Assembly: GCF_003073045.1 (NCBI RefSeq)
Contig: NC_037597.1
Span: 3,038,190-3,102,189, forward strand
DNA length: 64,000 nt
Origin: Pomacea canaliculata
Taxonomy: Eukaryota > Mollusca > Gastropoda > Architaenioglossa > Ampullariidae
Direction: 5' to 3'
In this document: positions 23,866 to 36,402 of the stretch, piece by piece
Layout of the letters: each line of letters opens with the position of its first letter
How positions within the stretch are numbered: position 1 is the stretch's first letter
Notes under the pieces: generated by a model
Databases searched by the model: none
Told to the model about the DNA's origin: nothing
What the model saw: the letters and a program-made list of their open reading frames with translations, nothing else
Position numbers and translations under genes: made by a program

Positions 23866-23923
23866 ATGGAAAGACGAAAGTTGTGTTTGATCGCTTGGAC
23901 CATCGCAGCAGGTATTGTAACAG
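23866..23923 (+). CDS. gene 3 signal-peptide exon
   Basis: MERRKLCLIAWTIAAGIVTG has a basic n-region (ERRK), a 13-residue hydrophobic core and a phase 1 donor (G|GTAAAT). It differs from gene 4 by one residue (K for R). Cleavage is likely within the following exon near ALSG. Confidence 0.85.
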
Positions 23924-26900
23924 GTAAATAATCTACAATGTATTCTGATGTAAAAGTACAGCTTGTGAGGTGCATGCGGAGTGTAGGAGTTATAATGATA
24001 AAAGACAAATAATAATGATCGTGCTCCAGATGTAGATGTGTCTTTGTAATGTTCTGTAAATACCCTTGTATCTATTTGTGCTTTTCACCAGGTGCTCTGT
24101 CCGGCTGTGACAGTCAGTGTGTTGCAAACTCAAGGCCTGCACACCTCATCGCCAACCAGAACAAAACTTTGTCCTTCACTGTCCAGTCCTTGGCAAAGTA
24201 CGGTAGAACCTTTCAACTCACTCTTAAACAAACATAATGAGAAGACCCGCTACATTTCAAGGCGATCTGATGATCTTGAATAATGTTTTGATGCAAACTT
24301 ATTTCCAACCCTAATTTGATGATCTATTCTAAAGCTTAATGAGAAGTCAAGAAGCTCTGGTTTACTCATCTACTAGGCATTAAACTTTCTTATCTTTCTT
24401 CCTATATAATGACACATGATATGTAATTCAGACACGACAGAAGAGGCCTACAGACAGCACAAACTTAGAGGAGTGACATACTGATAACAAAACTTCCAGG
24501 TGGTCTATTGAGGGCTTGGTTAGTGTCCTGAGGACAGGATTAAACTTCTCGGTTACCTTCAAGAATGCATGACATGAAAACGTGTTGTGTCCGTGCACTA
24601 CATGGTGCACATCATGTTTTATTTACACAGCACTGTAAGATGTGAGTGGCTCATCAGCTCCAACACCGTCAACACCAGACTGCGCTTGACGGCCATCTTC
24701 AATCTCAGGTCACACGACTGGTCCTGCGTGGACAACTTCACAGTCTACGATGGTCAGTCTTCCCAGTAGCACTACTGCCTCAGTAAAGAATCAGTATCTA
24801 GAGATTAAGCTAATTTGTAAACATGCATGGTATTAAAGAACTGGTGCGGTTTCACGTCTGTTTATTTGTAACTTTCTGCTGCCCTCCCTTCTTTTTGTTT
24901 CTGTGTGTATATATATATAAATCTTGAAATAGAGAGAAAGATAGCAATCAAGGAATAAACTTTATACTAAATTCTAATTGTTCTGCAGGAAACGCTTCCT
25001 CTTCCCCCATCCTGCTATCGACCTGCTCCAGACCTGACTTTCCCATCTACAGCAGCGGAAGTGACGTGTTGGTCTCTTTCACTACCGGAAGCCCTTACTC
25101 CGGCGAAAGAAGCAACTTAACTGTCATTTACGAAGTGTTTCGACCCAGCGGTAAGTCACTGATTTCCTCAAAGTAAAACGCTTCTTATGACTTTAAAATA
25201 TTCAGAAACCTTTACTAAAATGTCTTTTCTGACCGGCAAGAAATACGTTAATCATTCTAAGTATATGTTTTCCTTCACATATACTGAGGGAGAAATCTTT
25301 TGTCAGAAATGCTTTCTGCAAACTATCATATTTTGAGCTGAATTTTGTTACTGCTTCTATGTAACACTTAGCACAGCACTATTTTTTTTTGTTGATTACT
25401 TATTTATTTTCCTCGCCTTACTTGACATATATCCTAATTGTCTCAGCAGTTGCAGATGCCACTATAACTGACTCGGTGAATGTTACTACCACTACACTAT
25501 ATTTCCTTAAGTATCCCGAAGGATCGACTCTGTATCCCAAGTAAGTTAATTTTCTTAAATATAGTCAGTTATTCAGCAGTCAGGTAGGCTGCAAGAATAT
25601 CACTCTTAAATCTGTTATTTTATTTACCACCATACCAATTAACAGTTATAAATGAAATAGCTAGCTGACATAATATGTATGTATAACCCTGACTGTTTCT
25701 CGTTTTGTTTCTTAGCAACGCCAACCGTTCCTGGGTCTTTCACACCAACGACTCCCAGTATGTTGTGCACATAACTTTTACAAACATTGATGTTGAACCT
25801 TCTTCCGGCGGCTGTGATTATGATTATATTGAGATATTTGACAGTAAGTAAACACTCAAGTTTCTTGGCATAAACTGTGGAATACTCTAAAAATGCCTAA
25901 AATAGTTAGTGTTGATTTATCTCCTTCACTGTGTGTATATGTGCCTGCGTGTGTATAACGAAGCCCCTGTGGGACCCCGGGGTATGCTTGCCTAGCAAGC
26001 ATTGTAAGAATAGGGTCCCTGCCATCCAGCCAGGCATGTGTAAGAGCGACTAAGTGGACACTCACTAGAGGTAAAATAGGTTTGGTAGGGCTAACAACCC
26101 CACCATGTAAAAAAAGTATGTTACAGAAACTAAAACAGAGAACTCGTCACGATGGCGGAGGTAATGAAGCACACAGGTGACTGGACTAATGACGGACGAC
26201 AGCCAAACCCGAAAGGGAGCTGGCGCCCGATGTGGATTTACTGAAGCCGAGGCAAAAGTTGAGGGTGGGGTGCTGGAACGTCCAGACCTTGTACCAGACT
26301 GGCAGATGCTCCAATTAGTTCAAGGAGTTTGACAACTACAACTTGGACATCCTGGGAGTCAGTGAGGTCAGATGGACCGGCACGGGGAAAGAGGAGACTA
26401 GCGTCAGGACATACCATCTTGTTCTCAGGAAGATCAGGACGCTCAGCACTCTGAAGGAGTAGCTCTACTCCTCAACAAGAAAACGGAAAAGGCACTGCTG
26501 GAATGGAAGCCTTATGGACCTAGGCTTTTGAGAGCAAGATTCCATTCCAAGTACACCAAGCTTGACAGTCTAGCCTGCTATGCACCAACAAAATGACTCT
26601 GATGCAGAAGACAAGGATGCTTTTTACGATCAGCTCCAAGCAGCCTCAGAGAGCGTTCCAGCCCATGACATAGTTGCTTCATCATCGGCGATCTCAATGC
26701 CAAGGTGGGAAGTGACAACACCTGCAGGGAGCATGTCATGGGCAAACATGGAATCGGAACCATCAATGACAACGAGAGAGACTGGCAGACTTTTTGGAAG
26801 AAAACAACCTACTGATTGGTGGCACACTCTTCCACACAAAGACATTCCACAAGGCAACATGGACATCACCAGATGGGAGCACAAAGAACCAGATAGACCA

Positions 26901-29900
26901 TGTCATCATCAACCGAAAAATGGAGGAGCTCACTTCAAGATGTTAGAGCCTACAGAGGAGCAGACGTTGCCAGTGACCACCTCTGTGATAGCCACAGTTT
27001 TCCTGAAGCTACGTCGATCACGAGGAAAACAGGCACGTCAGCAGAGAGTGGACTCTGGCAACTGAAAAATCCAGTCATAGAAAGGGCCTTTGCTATGGAA
27101 GTAAAGAACAGGTTCCAAGCACTAGGAGACCAACAAGAGATGACCTTGGACGACTTCAATCGAGTCTTACAGAATCAGGAGAGAAAATACTGGGCTTCCA
27201 ACGGAAAAAGAAAGAACAGTGGATCAGAGAAGAGACATGGAAGAAGATAGAAGAGAGAAAGTCAGCCAAACAAAGAATCAAACAGCACCAGATCTGAACG
27301 CCTGAAAGAACAACTCAGACAAAAGATATGCAAAAACTAAACAAAGATGGTAAAGAGGATGGCAAGAACCGACCAAAAGAGACCACATAGAGAAACTGGC
27401 AGATGAAGCAGAAAATGCAGCAAGTAAAAAATGACCTGGAAGACACTTACAAGATAAACAAACAGCTCAACAACGGGTTTAAGAACAGTGATGTGCCAGT
27501 GAAAGACGTGAACGGTAATGTCATCGAGGGAGAGCAGAAAAACTACAGCGCTGGAAGGAACATTTTGAGTCGGTTACTGAACAGACCAGATCCCCCTCAG
27601 CTTGCAGACATCCAGCCAGCAGCTATAGACCTTGACATCTGCACAGACCCACCAAGCCTGGAAGAAGTGACAGCAGCAGTTCAAGACAATGAAGAGCGGC
27701 AAAGCACCAGGGGCAGATGGAATAACAGCAGAGATGTTGAAAGCAGATATAAATGTGACAGCTCCCAAGCTGACTGAAATTTCAAGCAAGTTTGGGAATC
27801 AGGGCAGCTCCCTGTTGCTTGGAAGACAGGCTCATCTTCAAGTTACCCAAGAAAGGAGATCATGGAGACTGCAATAATTGGAGGGCATAACACTTCTTTC
27901 CCTCACCAGCAAGGTCTTCAGCAAGATTGTTTTGTCAAGACTGACGGCAACTCTTGAGAAAGACTCCGACCACAGCAAGCAGGATTTCGTCCTGGGCGAT
28001 CCTGCTCGAACACATCTTCATTCTGCGACAGATTTCTGGAGCAGAGCAACGAATGGAACACACCGCTGTACATCAATTTCATCGACCTGGAGAAGGCTTT
28101 TGACAGCATCCACCGCGAGTCCTTATGGAAGATCCTGAGGCATTACGAGTCCCTGCAAAACTTGTTCAGGTCATTGCAAGCTGTACAGCGATTTCAAATC
28201 CAGGTTGTCTGTGACACGGAGCTCACAGACCCCTTCAACGTCAGTACCGGGGTGAAGCAGGGCTGCATTCTGTCGCCGTTCCTCTTCATCCTGGCCATGA
28301 CTGGATCATGAAGACTTCCACCGACAGCGAGAGGAGAGGGATCAGATGGACCATTGACTATGACAGCAACAACAACGCTGGAAGACTTGGACTTTGCTGA
28401 TGACATTGCCCTGCTGTCACACCGCCACCAAGACATGCATGAAAAACAAAGGCCTTCTCAGAAACAGCTGGAAACCTTGGCTTGAAGGTCAGCACAAAGA
28501 AAACGAAAAGTATGAGAGTGAACGCCAGAGTCCAAGACGGCATCAAAACTAAATGGAGAAGAGATTGAGGAAGTTGACAGTTTCACCTATCTTGGGTCCA
28601 AAATGTCAAACACAGGGGATGCGGAGTGGAGATTCGAGCCCGACTGGCGAAAGCCAGCCAGGCCTTCGCCTCACTCAGGAGCACATGGAAGGCAAAAACA
28701 TCAGCCAGAGATCAAAACTGAGAATCTTCAAGTCAAATGTGATCAGCACCCTCCTTTACGGATCAGAATCCTGGAAGATGACCAAAAACCATCAGTAACA
28801 GCTGACGTCTTCCAAAACAGATGCCTCAGGCGCATACTTAACATCTTTTGGCCAAATACCATCAGCAACGAAGAACTCCACCGAAGAAGTGAAACCGAGT
28901 CCATCACCACGCAGGTTCAACGAAGGCGTTGGCGATGGATTGGACATGTGCTCCGCCAGCAGACAGCAGACCTTTCCAAAGTTGCCCTACGATGGACTCC
29001 AGACGGCGAAGAAAACGAGGCCGCCCAAAGGAAACTTGGAGAAGAACAGTGGAAAGGGAGATGAAAGGAAAGGGCTGGACATGGGGTCACCTAGAGCGGG
29101 TTTCAGCCGATCGACATCGGTGGCGGACTCTGGTTGAGGCCTTATGTGCAACCTGATGCACGAAGAGGAATAGATAGATAGATAGTGTATAACGAAGACA
29201 AAAAAAAATTGAATGAGAGAGAATTTCTGCTTTAAATTTATTCTTCTTTCATTGTAGTTTTTTTTTTTCATTTAGGTAGCTTGTAATTTCTTTTCTTCTC
29301 AGTGTTTCAAGACAAGTTACGATTTATTGTAATGTGTTTTAATTGTTTTCTATCTTCCTTACCAATGAGTATGCTAGCACAAAATGTTCTTCATGGTGAC
29401 ACAGCTCTATCTCTCTCTGATTCCCGTTGCCTCGCACGCTCACACGTGTTTATTTATGTACGATGTATGATTGCACGTGCACAATGAGTGACGACATTGA
29501 TGTAATAGTACATCCTTACATGTATTAGTAGATGTTTAATGGAAAAAAGTCGATCTTTTATATGCAATATTGTTCATACATCTTAGCACTTATGTGATGA
29601 TTGCTTATACGTATGTGTATATGTTTATTATTTTGTGAGAACAAATAAGCTTTAAAGATGGAAAATTGTAGACTTGAGAACTTATTATGATGAGGTAAAT
29701 TGGGAAACGCATACATGTTGATAATACGGTTGTGTTCAACATGTACAGGTTCAATGGAAGCCAACAGACTGGACAGACTGTGTGGCCACCTGACCAGACG
29801 GCAGTACTACAGTACAGGCCAGTCTCTCTACATCACCTTTCACAGCGATGACTCTGTAACTAGAACAGGTTTCAACCTGACTTACACGGCAGCACGTCGA

Positions 29901-32900
29901 TCTTTTATTTACCCAGCCACTAGTAAGTTCAAAGACTAACAATTTACTACAGTTTTATCAGTTATGCAATAACAAATACAGTTGGTTGGTCAAGGATGCT
30001 GGTAAATTACTGATAAGTAATCGTCATCTAAGATGCATCCAGTAACTACAGGATCACAGACATGTTGCATACAAGTAGACAGCACCATGCACACTCTCTC
30101 TCTCTAACACACACACACTCTTACACACACACAAATGCATGGTTTGAGGGAGTGGACGGAAGCAGACATGCGGTGGCTAGTATAGTAGTACAGTATTCAG
30201 TATTCACACATTTTATGTTGCAGCCTGCCTTTACGATATTGTACTGACTGGTGCCGACCAAAGTCAGCGATACTTACAGTACCCAGGAAACAGCCGCACT
30301 TATTCAAAGTAAATAAAACCTTTTCCTTTCCTTAAAACAAATCATTCATCAAAACAACTAAAAATTGAGCTGATAGATTAGGAAGATTGCTAAATACGAG
30401 GCCACTTGAAGTTTACATTACTAACATTGTCGTCGTATATCACCCGATGTTCGCATGGCGGTCTTTGCTGGTACACATCGTCCTAATATTAGTCTGCAAG
30501 GTACAACATTATTTATCTACAAGGGAAGTTAAGGCTTGTGATCGTACTAGATACAAATATATGTTGAAATAATTTTTTCTCTCTCTCTCTCTCTCACACA
30601 TACATTCCTAGCAACAGCCGATACAGTGGTTGACCTTAGGTGACCTGAGGCTAGTACAAGATGGCGGCCAGTAGAGTTTATCCAGTGAACGGCACGTGGA
30701 ATAAATGAGTTGCGGTGACGATTAGTTGTACAGACAGGCATCGTGTACCTACAACCAGACCACAAGAGTGAAACCTCACATGCCAACACATGATCAGAAA
30801 TACAGAAGACGCTTTAAAACAAATAAATAACAAGAATAATTTCAGTGGCAGAAGTGAAATACTGAATTGTGAAACAAAAACTTGTTGTGCCCATACATTT
30901 TTTCCTCCATGACCATTCAAATTTCTTGTCCACCGAATACTGATTGACTTTATTTTTCTTTGTTTCATTTTCAGCAACCTTGATTGTTACTGGCTCCTCC
31001 ATACTAGCAGTTACGACTATGTTGTGCACGTGACTTTCACGTTTGTTAGCACAGAGTCTAACACTGACTGTTCCTACGACTTCGTTGAGGTCTTTGACGG
31101 TACGTTAAACGACTTATTAATGACTTGTCATCTACTGCTCATCTACACTTCCCTGCCTACCCCCCTTGCTGATAGGCTGCACGAGGTTCAGTTTTCTTTT
31201 CATTTATTTCCTTTCCTTTCTTCAGTAAAACATGAATACCTTATATATCTAATAAATGTTTGAAAATGCTATGTAATTTTTTTATCCTTTCACAGGGACA
31301 TATTCACAAAAGAGAAAGGTTTTCAAACTTTGTGGGCAGCTGGGTGAACAGCGTGAGTTCTATAGCTCTGGTCAGTACCTGCTCATCCATTTTCACAGTG
31401 ATGTATTCGGAACAGGTCAAGGCTTCCGACTGACCTACACGTCAGCTCGCCGTTCAGCATCACCGCAAGACTCATGTAAGCTTGACTGACACGAAACACA
31501 AGGGTTATACAAGACCTCAGCTCTGATTACTTTTCTATTGTACGCAGTATAGTGATGTAGTGTATCCAGTCTGTTAATGTATGCAAACTATTAATGTATC
31601 GTATGCAGTATATTAATATATTTTATGCAATGTATTACCGTATTGTATCCACTCTGTGTTAATATTCCCGCTCACCCAACTCTCAAAACATCGACAGCTG
31701 CTTTCTAACGTGACCTGACCTCCACACACGTGACTCACGCTCGTCACGCTTTGTTTGATGATGGAGGCTGTGACGAAGTACTACAAAAGCTTGTTTTAAA
31801 GAACATTGATACATACGATGGTTATTTCCCTTTATTTGATGTCCTGCAGGGTTCTGTTTTGGGTTCTTTATTTTCATTATGTACACCAAGGCACTGACAG
31901 ACCATGTCTATCAAACATTCCAATGTAGATGACTCTACGTCAATCACGTGACGTTACCATTGTTGATTTGTTGCAGACGGGGCGTGTCTACAAGGAGGTC
32001 ATCTTCCAGTGAACTACAGCACACAGTATCTAATATATCCTCCCAGCCCCATGCTGTATAACATGTGAGAAGCCATTCAATTATTGACTGTTTAAAAGCT
32101 TCTGTTAATAACTGCCGCGATAAAAGCTTGGAAGACTCTGTGAGTTGTGGCGAAAACAATCTCTTTAAAGTTTTATAGTTCTGCAAATTGGGTACTTACA
32201 TATTTATTGCAATTACGCCCTGAAAATGTATCTATCTAAAGTATCTTCTGTTTAATCTCTAGCAATGTTAACTGTAACTGGCTCCTTCAGACAAGTTACT
32301 ATGACGACGTCGTGCACGTGACTTTCACGTTTGTCGACATGGAAGCTGACGCCGATTGTTCCTACGACTACGTGCAACTATTTGATGGTAAGTTGATGTT
32401 AACTGCATATGTCATTGTCATATTGTGATTACAGCACATGGCATGATTAATCACAGCATACAGTTTGGTTTAGTTAACGCTAGTTACGTCCCAGCCTGGA
32501 AGAGATCGAACACACACAAACACACACACTCCCAAGCATATAGACACACGCGCGCACGCACGCGCACATTCTCTCTTTATGGAACTGGCCACAGAAAACA
32601 CGCATCTGGGTTTAGCCGTGTGCAAAAATGATGTCATTGTGTACAGGGTCCAGCCTATTTGCACCCAGCCTGGGCAAGGTGTGCCAGTTTACATCACGTG
32701 ACTTCTACAGCTCGGGGTCCTCTATGTACATCAAGTTTGTCAGCGACAGCTCAACAACAGGAGGAGGATTCGAAATCACCTACCAAGCTGTCTCTCGTTA
32801 TAGCTTGCCTACAACTACAGGTTAATTGTAAATTACTCGTTAATGGTTAATTACTAATTACTGGCCAAGGTAGTGTGGACTTAGTACAAGTCTTGTGGTC

Positions 32901-35900
32901 TGTTATAAACTAAGCTAAAGATGACTACGACTGCTGCACCTAAAGACAAGGGAAGAAGACTGGTGTCGCTCTTGATTTGAAGTCTTTGTGAGGCTTGTAC
33001 TGCCTCCATCAGTCGTCTGCTTGACTATAGTCCACTAGTTAACCCTTTTGTTCACTACGTTTTTTTAAAATTCAGATCTCTCCGTGTACACCCTGTCTAA
33101 TACCACACCATCTGTTTACAATGTCATGCCCCACAAACACGACACAGTGCACCACACCATGTCCACAGCCTGTGCTGTCCTGTCACAGTCATGTCCTATG
33201 TCTCATGCTCAACACAAACATCACTTGTTTCCTTAGTTACACCGACTACCTGCTCCCTCTACCCAACGTCACAGACAGCAACCAGTTACACTGAAAAGTA
33301 TGTGCAGTACCCGACTACCTCGTCAAACTACACCAAGTAAGTCTTCATCCAATTGCTTGAATAAGATTTAAGATTAAAATACATCATGCCAATGGCTATG
33401 ATTCCTTCTGATAACTTGCTATAAATAAGGTGATAAACATATTTCATCAAAGTACTTTACTGGTTTCGAGTCAAATCATTACGGACACAAATAACACAAA
33501 ACTTTTACATCAAGAAAGTCTGTTGGTACAAAGGTGAATGTGGCTCAAAAAAGAAAAAAAAAAACAAAAAACAAACAAACAAACCCTTTGGCATCCAAAC
33601 GTTCTTTTTGTCGACTTTACAAAAGTAGAAATTAAGAAGGAATTAAATCAGACGAATAGTAGGCCTTCATTAAGTTTCCCCTCATTTACAATAACCTCAC
33701 GGAATTTCTCCTTACTGAATATTGACTACAGGTGTCCAGCTGGATTGTAGATACTTTGTGGTCTTTACACACTCACTGGTTTCCATTACAGCAACGCCGA
33801 CTGCGGCTGGCTCATCACAGCTGCGAACTACGATTATGTTGTGCACGTGACTTTCACTTTTGTGGACACAGAGTATGACAGTGATTGTGACAACGACTAC
33901 ATCGAAGTCCTCGACGGTAAGTGCAGTCAATAAAGCTTTGTTTAGAAATACATTCTGATTTTTTTATCTTACACAATCGGCAACTTATTCCCAATACATA
34001 TTGTTGTCCATAGTTTATTGTATTGTTCGATGTACGCATATGTACATCCTAACGCTATTTCTCTCTCACACTCACACGCACACGCACATGCGAACTCATT
34101 CTTGCACATCACTGATACACACATTTGTCCACATACACACACACCTCGTAAATACATCCTACTTTTTTTTTAATTTGCTTTCTTTCCTTCTATCTTTCTG
34201 ACAACCTTCATATTTTTTTTTGTTTCTTTCGTCTGTCTGTCCCTTTTTCCAAAGCGACTATAATGCATGGGATTTAGGTTACGAAACTGGAATTTCGAAT
34301 TCTTGTAGCTTTTGTTTAACTTACCTGGGTTGTGAACAGGTTCTAGTAGCTACTCTGCCAGCCTGGGCAAGCTGTGCGGGACTGAGTCACGTGACTTTTA
34401 CAGCACGGGGCAGTCTGTGTACATCAAGTTCACAGTGATGCAGTACAACAGGAAGTGGCTTCAAACCTCACCTACACAGCTTGGCTAGGTTGAACGTCGG
34501 CCTGGGTCCAGTGGAATGTGCCTCGAGTATGTCGACAAGCCTAGTTCTTCTTCTGGAAAAAGTGGACTTTCTGGTAAGTCGGTAAGTGACGTCATTACCA
34601 AAGTACGCAGTAGCCACCGGTACCGGCACTCGACTCCATGAGTGACTTACAAGAGTGAGGCCTGCACAACACGAAGTTACCTGTTCTTAATAAATTTTCA
34701 CAACCTGAAATGTTGTTAGTATAATTTTCATCATTTTGTATATGATTTACTTTCACATTTCTGGGTACTTCATGTTCTTCCTCCATTTCGTTCAACTCAA
34801 AACAAAATTTTTTTCATAATAGATTTCTCTTCCCGGTCATCTAATCACTTTCTAAGCATTTCTGAATGAACTCGTTTATATACCATTGCAGACTTAAAAT
34901 TCTTTTTGCGCAAGTACACATTAATGCAAAGACATCATTGTTTTAATTATCGTTGACACTAACGAGATCATAGCTAACACCTAGAGTTTGGCTTTTCTTC
35001 ACTTCTCTAAACGACTAGAGCACTTTATTGTTTGCATCTACTTTCATGCCAGGTAGCCTTACTTGATGGCTGTGACGAATTGGATATTTTGCAGGAGGAT
35101 TAAGTACTCGCTGGTATTGCGTGGAACAGGAATCGATTACTGTTCCTCGTGTTTCTCTCCGTAATCATAGCTGTATCAGAACGGTGTAGTGTCCAACAAG
35201 CCGGCAAGAAAATCGCTCCACTAACACCACCAACAACAACAACAACCGAACATTGTCCCCGCCCAGCCAATGGTTTTGCTCCGCAGCCGGGACCTCCCAT
35301 TGTCACCAGGCCACTCCCGCCTGTCCCCACAGTCCCTCCCCCTAACATCTCAATCCCTCCATCTTACACCGCAGTCCCTCCCACTACCATCTCAAGTCCT
35401 CCATCTTACACCGCAGTCCCTCCCACTACCATCTCAAGTCCTCCATCTTACACCGCAGACCCTCCCTCTTATGAAGTCGTCATGCAGGTGCAATCTACCC
35501 TAATGTTGGGGTACACGACGAACTATCCGCTACCACAAGCTCTCTGTACCCGACAACAAGACAAGCACCTTCTGCACCAGGCGGGTGTCCCGGTAGGTGT
35601 CTCACAACTCAGTGTCCATGATCTTTAAACAACTTGTAGACGGATGGTCTAAGGTCTGGCACCATTAGAGAAAGTGCATAACTCGGGTCAACACTTCTTC
35701 GATGAATAAAGGACATCTGCAAAGTCCGCAGCAGTCTCTCTGTCTCTTTGTCTTTTCACTGTCTCTCTGTTCTCACCACTCCGTTCTCTTTTTATTTCAT
35801 AAACTGTGCTGTTGTAATAGTGTAACAGGTTGACATCCTTACTGTAATAGTGTAGGTCCTTAAGATATTCCTCCCACAGGGCGAGGTGTAGATGTAAAGT

Positions 35901-36035
35901 GAATGGCATTACCTTCTTCTCTCTCTCTCTCATGGGACATTACACATAATACTTCATCGTCGTCAATGTTTATCACAAAATACGTTTATTTTGTAGGTGA
36001 CGAGTGGTCGGGTGAACCAGTCCTTTAGTATGTAG
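23866..36035 (+). CDS. CUB gene 3: five-CUB receptor, broken just before the membrane exon
   Basis: It has a signal exon, five CUB cassettes, a membrane/tail exon and a last exon: 18 exons, about 865 codons if frame is restored. The start is the ATG of MERRKLCLIAWTIAAGIVTG. Cassettes 1-4 and exons A and B of cassette 5 are fully open with correct phases. Exon C of cassette 5 runs into TAG at 34486-34488, which would give a secreted protein of about 661 residues. The membrane exon keeps frame only from a shifted acceptor (35105). A 3.2-kb RTE element lies in the intron within CUB2. The tail carries four PPxY motifs. The order of modules matches the second half of gene 4. Confidence 0.72.
24092..25150 (+). 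CDS. gene 3, CUB cassette 1 (24092-24197, 24631-24752, 24989-25150)
   Basis: This is the N-terminal type of CUB. A reads ALSGCDSQCVANSRPAHLIA, B reads VRCEWLISSNTVNTRLRL, SCVDNFTVYDG, and C reads SPILLSTCSRPDFPIYSSG and VLVSFTTGS. Lengths of 106, 122 and 162 fit. It has an extra Cys in exon A and lacks the HSD calcium motif, so it is distinct from all internal cassettes. The donor after exon B is GTCAGT. Confidence 0.82.
25456..29922 (+). CDS. gene 3, CUB cassette 2 (25456-25540, 25716-25843, 29749-29922), lacks first disulfide
   Basis: A reads DATITDSVNV and FLKYPEGS, B reads NANRSWVFHTNDSQYVVHIT and CDYDYIEIFD, and C reads LDRLCGHL, YYSTGQSLYITFHSDDS and GFNLTYTAA. It is open throughout. 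Exon A has no Cys and exon B has Arg in place of the partner Cys (NANR for NADC), so the first disulfide is missing cleanly on both sides. The same holds for gene 4 cassettes 2 and 4. The intron between B and C hosts the RTE element. Confidence 0.82.
25964..29184 (+). mobile_element. RTE-like non-LTR retrotransposon, inactivated
   Basis: A 3,221-bp insertion flanked by a 13-bp duplication GTGTATAACGAAG (25951-25963 and 29185-29197). It has a 5' untranslated leader, an apurinic endonuclease region (WNVQTLYQTG near 26275, LGVSEVRWTGTG near 26350), a reverse transcriptase (IDLEKAFDSIHRESLW near 28080, GVKQGCILSPFLF near 28250, FADDIALLS near 28390) and a C-terminal stretch RRKRGRPKETWRR near 29010. 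It ends in (ATAG)n. Short tandem tails and this terminal protein motif fit RTE/BovB-related elements. Many frameshifts and stops, including ones inside the endonuclease and RT, make it inactive. Confidence 0.85.
30224..31475 (+). CDS. gene 3, CUB cassette 3 (30224-30308, 30975-31099, 31296-31475)
   Basis: This is an intact CUB domain. A reads CLYDIVLTGA and YLQYPGNS, B reads NLDCYWLLHTSSYDY, VTFTFVSTES and CSYDFVEVFDG, and C reads VFKLCGQL, EFYSSGQYLLIHFHSD and GFRLTYTSA. Lengths of 85, 125 and 180 fit the phases. It is orthologous in position and sequence to gene 4 cassette 6. Confidence 0.85.
31977..32820 (+). CDS. gene 3, CUB cassette 4 (31977-32064, 32263-32387, 32647-32820)
   Basis: This is an intact CUB domain. 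A reads YGACLQGGH and YLIYPPSP, B reads NVNCNWLLQTSYYDDVVHVT and CSYDYVQLFDG, and C reads LGKVCQF, DFYSSGSSMYIKFVSDSS and GGFEITYQAV. Lengths of 88, 125 and 174 fit. The donor after exon C is GTTAAT, shared with gene 4 cassette 7, so an unusual +4 base is tolerated in both. Confidence 0.83.
33237..34573 (+). pseudogene. gene 3, CUB cassette 5 (33237-33336, 33792-33916, 34340-34573), stop in exon C
   Basis: Exons A (PTTCSLYP, YVQYPTTSS) and B (NADCGWLIT, VTFTFVDTEYDSDCDND, IEVLDG) are open. Exon C starts normally (YSASLGKLCGTESRDFYSTG, QSVYIKF) but reads AAGTTCACAG where relatives have AAGTTTCACAG. With further one-base differences (GATGCAG, CAAACCTC), the HSD and GF-L-Y blocks fall out of frame. 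Translation stops at TAG 34486-34488. A longer, unaligned end runs to a donor at 34574. Confidence 0.7.
35095..36035 (+). CDS. gene 3 membrane and tail exons (about 35095/35105-35592, 35997-36035)
   Basis: From the usual acceptor (35094) the frame is wrong and meets stops. An AG 10 bases on (35103-35104) gives an in-frame exon (VLAGIAWNRN, then LLFLVFLSVIIAV). The hydrophobic segment is short and contains Asn and Arg just before it, so membrane anchoring is doubtful. The tail has ISIPPSYTAVPPTTISSPPSY repeated, with four PPxY sites ending PPSYEVV. The last exon (VTSGRVNQSFSM, stop) joins in phase 0, as in genes 1 and 2. Confidence 0.6.
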
Positions 36036-36320
36036 CAGGTGGGTACGTCTGCGCCATTCCTTCACACTACGGTAGTCTGTGGTGCTGACAGTCGGTTATC
36101 GGTCACAAGGGTCACAGGTTCAATGACCTCTGTTAGTGGTTCAACTTTTCCTGTTTACCAGGAGAGAAGGCGCAGCACCAGCTCCAGGGCAACATATGAT
36201 GGGGCAGACTGTTTGTGCATGTGCATGTGTTTGCGCTCTCAACGACCGTTGATGTTAAGGCGACCTGAATTCAAGGATCTGAAAAACTGAGCATAGTTGA
36301 TGGAGTTGTTGTTAAATTTG

Positions 36321-36323
36321 ATG

Positions 36324-36376
<53 letters not shown>

Positions 36377-36402
36377 GAATGATGATGATTGATGATGATG
36401 AC
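36321..36402. repeat. (GATT)n and (GAT)n microsatellite
   Basis: About twelve GATT units are followed by GAT units, downstream of gene 3. It has no coding role. Confidence 0.9.

Noticed and set aside
26580..29156. Several open frames between gene 3 exons
   Set aside because: All are pieces of one frameshifted RTE retrotransposon, not host genes.
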